Shown in pieces: positions 62,012 to 64,000 of a stretch of DNA of 64,000 nt. Under the pieces are notes generated by a model. The model was not told the origin of the DNA, did not search any database, and worked only from the letters and a program-made list of their open reading frames with translations. The stretch is from positions 620,001 through 684,000 of the forward strand of contig NZ_CP030074.1 in NCBI RefSeq assembly GCF_003261055.1, given 5' to 3'. The translations under genes and the position numbers were made by a program. The DNA is from Streptomyces cadmiisoli. GTDB lineage: Bacteria > Actinomycetota > Actinomycetes > Streptomycetales > Streptomycetaceae. Every line of letters begins with the position of its first letter. The stretch's first letter is position 1.

Positions 62012-64000
62012 TCAGCTCTTGACCGTGCCGGTCGGCTTGCTGACCGCCGAGCCGTCCTTGTGGCCGGTGCGCAGGGCGATCACCTTCACGGTGATCTTCT
62101 TGCCCTTCTGCGCCGACTTCAGCACCAGCGACGACTTGGTAGCGCCGGTGATCGCCTTCCCGTTGGCGTACCACTGGTACTTGTACGACGTCGCCGCCGG
62201 GCTCCATGTCCCCTTGGTCGTCTTCAGGGTCCTGCCGACCTTGGCCGTACCGCTGATGACCGGAAGCTTGGTCGCCTTGGGCGCGTCACCCTTGGCGACG
62301 GTGACGGCCGCCGAGGTGGCCGTTCCGCTCTGCCAGCCGCTCCTGACGGCGGTGACGGTCACGGTGAGCTTCTTGCCGACGACCGACGCGGGGACGGTGT
62401 ACGAGGCCGCGGTGGCCCCGGAGATCGCCTTGCCGTCGGCCTTCCACTGGTACGTGTACGAAGTGGGAGTCGCCGACCAGCTGCCCGGAGCGGCAGTGAC
62501 CTTGGCGCCGGCCTTGGCCGTGCCGGTCACCCTGGGGGCGGCCGTGTTCTTCAGCTGGGGCTGGGTCACGGAGAAGGTGCCGCGCGCGTACTCGCAGCAG
62601 TTGGTGAACACGCTGACGGACCAGGTGCCCGGCGCCACGCCCGTCAGATCGAGGGTCGCGGTCAGCGTCTTGTGGTCCGCGGAGACCGAGTTCGTCGTGG
62701 CGGTCAGCGTCTTGCCGCTCTGGGCCAGTCGTACCGTGGCGTTCGCGGGCAGTGCGGTGCCGGTGACCGTGAGCGTGACCTTGCTCTCGGCGACCCCGGT
62801 GTCGGGGCTCACCGCGGTGACGCTGACCTTGTCCGTGCCGCACAGCGTCGAGAAGCACGCCAGCCTGGCGCTGTAGGAGGTGCTGGACGCCTTCTCCGGC
62901 AGGCCGAGCAGGAACAGGCTCGGACTGGCCCCCGAGGACGAACCGCCGGCCGAGCACTGGTGCCCGGAGCTCGTCAGCGTGCAGCCGTTGTTCCAGGCGC
63001 TGTTGTACAGCGCGGGCACCGCGGTGGTGGTGGCGCCGGTGGTGTCGGTGATCTCGGCGTCGAAGCGGTCGTACCCGGCTGTGGGCAGGACCGCGCACAC
63101 CGCGGTGTGCTGCTCGTCGAGCGTGCCGGTGATGGGCCCGTAGCCGTACGACACCGACGGCACCTTGGTGCACTCCGGCGCCGGCCCGTCCGCGGTCGCG
63201 ATGCGCAGCGCGTCCAGGCGGTACGCGGACGCGGCCTTGAGGTTGGCCGGGGTCTGCACGAGGACCTGGTGGGTGGTGGACCCGGTGACCGCGCAGGAGC
63301 GGTTGCGGAAGGAGCACTCGGCGGTGCCGTCACCGCCGAAAGCGATGATGTTGGCGGTGCCCAGCGCGTCCCGGACGTCCAGGTGCAGGACGTCGGTGGC
63401 GGCGGCGGTGGTGACCTGGTGGCACGTCAGGGTGCCGGGGTCACCGTACGTGCCCGCCAGGGACGGGCCGCCGACCTTCGACGCGCCGGACTTCACACAG
63501 CCCGCCGCGGAGGCGCTCGCGGTCACATCGCGTCGGGCGAGCGTGTACGTCGCGGCCGACTCCCGGCCGGTGAGCAGCACGGTGTGGGCCTGCCCCGGGG
63601 TCAGCCGGCACAGCCCCCAGCCGTTGGTCGTGGCGATGCGGTCGCAGACCTGCTTGCCGGTGGCATCGAGCACGGAGAACTTCGCGGCCACACCGCCGGA
63701 GGTGTTGACCAGCTGGAGGACCTCCGCGTCGGTGTGCGCGTCGGCCGGAATGGTCAGGCACCGTGAGAAGACTCCGTCCCCGGTGCTCAGCGTGGCCTTG
63801 GCGCCGTCGGCGGTGAAGCTGCCGGCCGGCAGGACCGGGCAGTCGTTCGCGGCGTCGGTGCGGTGGAAGGCGATCGTGTAGGGGCCTGTCGCGCCGTCGC
63901 CTTGGTCATCGGTGTGCACCAGCACCCGGTAGGGGGCCGGGCCGGTCAGCGCGCAGTTGCCGGCCGCCAGCTCCGTCGACGTGCACTGGGCGACGCCGTC
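62012..64000 (-). CDS. Large secreted Ig-repeat protein, N terminus outside the window
   Basis: The frame is open to the right edge, so over 660 residues are visible and the start is missing. The N-terminal visible part contains several related Cys-bearing modules of about 110 aa (endings such as RNRSCAVTGSTTHQVLV and NCALTGPAPYRVLV repeat). An IPT/Ig-type domain (VTAVSPDTGVAESKVTLTV) is followed by two C-terminal repeats of the SYTYQWKADGKAISGAT type, typical of Streptomyces secreted proteins. No catalytic motif is seen. It is probably a cell-surface or substrate-binding protein and shares the beta-rich secreted character of its neighbour. Confidence 0.75.
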   Translation of the reverse strand, partial: DGVAQCTSTELAAGNCALTGPAPYRVLVHTDDQGDGATGPYTIAFHRTDAANDCPVLPAGSFTADGAKATLSTGDGVFSRCLTIPADAHTDAEVLQLVNTSGGVAAKFSVLDATGKQVCDRIATTNGWGLCRLTPGQAHTVLLTGRESAATYTLARRDVTASASAAGCVKSGASKVGGPSLAGTYGDPGTLTCHQVTTAAATDVLHLDVRDALGTANIIAFGGDGTAECSFRNRSCAVTGSTTHQVLVQTPANLKAASAYRLDALRIATADGPAPECTKVPSVSYGYGPITGTLDEQHTAVCAVLPTAGYDRFDAEITDTTGATTTAVPALYNSAWNNGCTLTSSGHQCSAGGSSSGASPSLFLLGLPEKASSTSYSARLACFSTLCGTDKVSVTAVSPDTGVAESKVTLTVTGTALPANATVRLAQSGKTLTATTNSVSADHKTLTATLDLTGVAPGTWSVSVFTNCCEYARGTFSVTQPQLKNTAAPRVTGTAKAGAKVTAAPGSWSATPTSYTYQWKADGKAISGATAASYTVPASVVGKKLTVTVTAVRSGWQSGTATSAAVTVAKGDAPKATKLPVISGTAKVGRTLKTTKGTWSPAATSYKYQWYANGKAITGATKSSLVLKSAQKGKKITVKVIALRTGHKDGSAVSKPTGTVKS

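Overview
The window is high-GC actinobacterial DNA, almost certainly from a Streptomyces chromosome. The signs are strong G/C bias at third codon positions, frequent GTG and TTG starts, many secreted proteins and lipoproteins, ECF and two-component regulators, and gene families typical of the genus. The content is accessory rather than core: secreted proteases, catabolism, single regulators, duplicated segments and decayed genes. No rRNA, tRNA, CRISPR array, integrase or intact insertion sequence was recognised.

Left part (1-10 kb): two nearly identical CHRD-domain lipoprotein genes, each carrying its own upstream region and terminator, form about 880-bp direct repeats that bracket about 7.7 kb. 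The bracketed segment holds an ArsR-type metal regulator with a palindromic operator, a cation-efflux gene with an in-frame internal deletion, a single-pass membrane protein, a SUKH-domain protein, and a four-gene operon of flavin-dependent (LLM) monooxygenases. That operon is preceded by a 36-aa leader peptide of the type found before sulfur-assimilation genes. One of the monooxygenases also carries a large in-frame deletion.

10-18.7 kb: an ECF41-type sigma factor with its NAD(P)/FAD oxidoreductase partner, a two-component system divergent from a 46-aa lipoprotein, an alcohol dehydrogenase, an acetate-uptake transporter, a small membrane protein and a DJ-1/PfpI-like protein.

18.8-37.4 kb: a protease-rich segment. 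It has two tandem subtilases of about 1,240 aa (a third lies at 47-50.7 kb), an AraC regulator, a membrane Ser/Thr kinase, a lipoprotein with a charged tandem repeat, a CGNR regulator divergent from a metallo-hydrolase across a 13-bp inverted repeat, an aquaporin, a trypsin-like protease and an M4 thermolysin-like metalloprotease.

38-46.8 kb: a complete hydroxyquinol/resorcinol-type operon. FAD hydroxylase, hydroxyquinol dioxygenase, maleylacetate reductase, 3-oxoadipate CoA-transferase and thiolase would convert a phenol to succinyl-CoA and acetyl-CoA. The ring-cleavage and reductase steps are fused in one polypeptide. AraC and MarR regulators and an SDR gene adjoin it.

47-64 kb: the third subtilase, a disulfide oxidoreductase-like flavoprotein, a VOC protein, a quinone-oxidoreductase-like gene divergent from a TetR regulator with clear operators, a deoxynucleoside kinase, a PapA/condensation-type acyltransferase, small secreted proteins, a secreted beta-propeller/Ig protein, and a large Ig-repeat secreted protein that runs off the right edge. 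Strong hairpins lie at most convergent gene ends.
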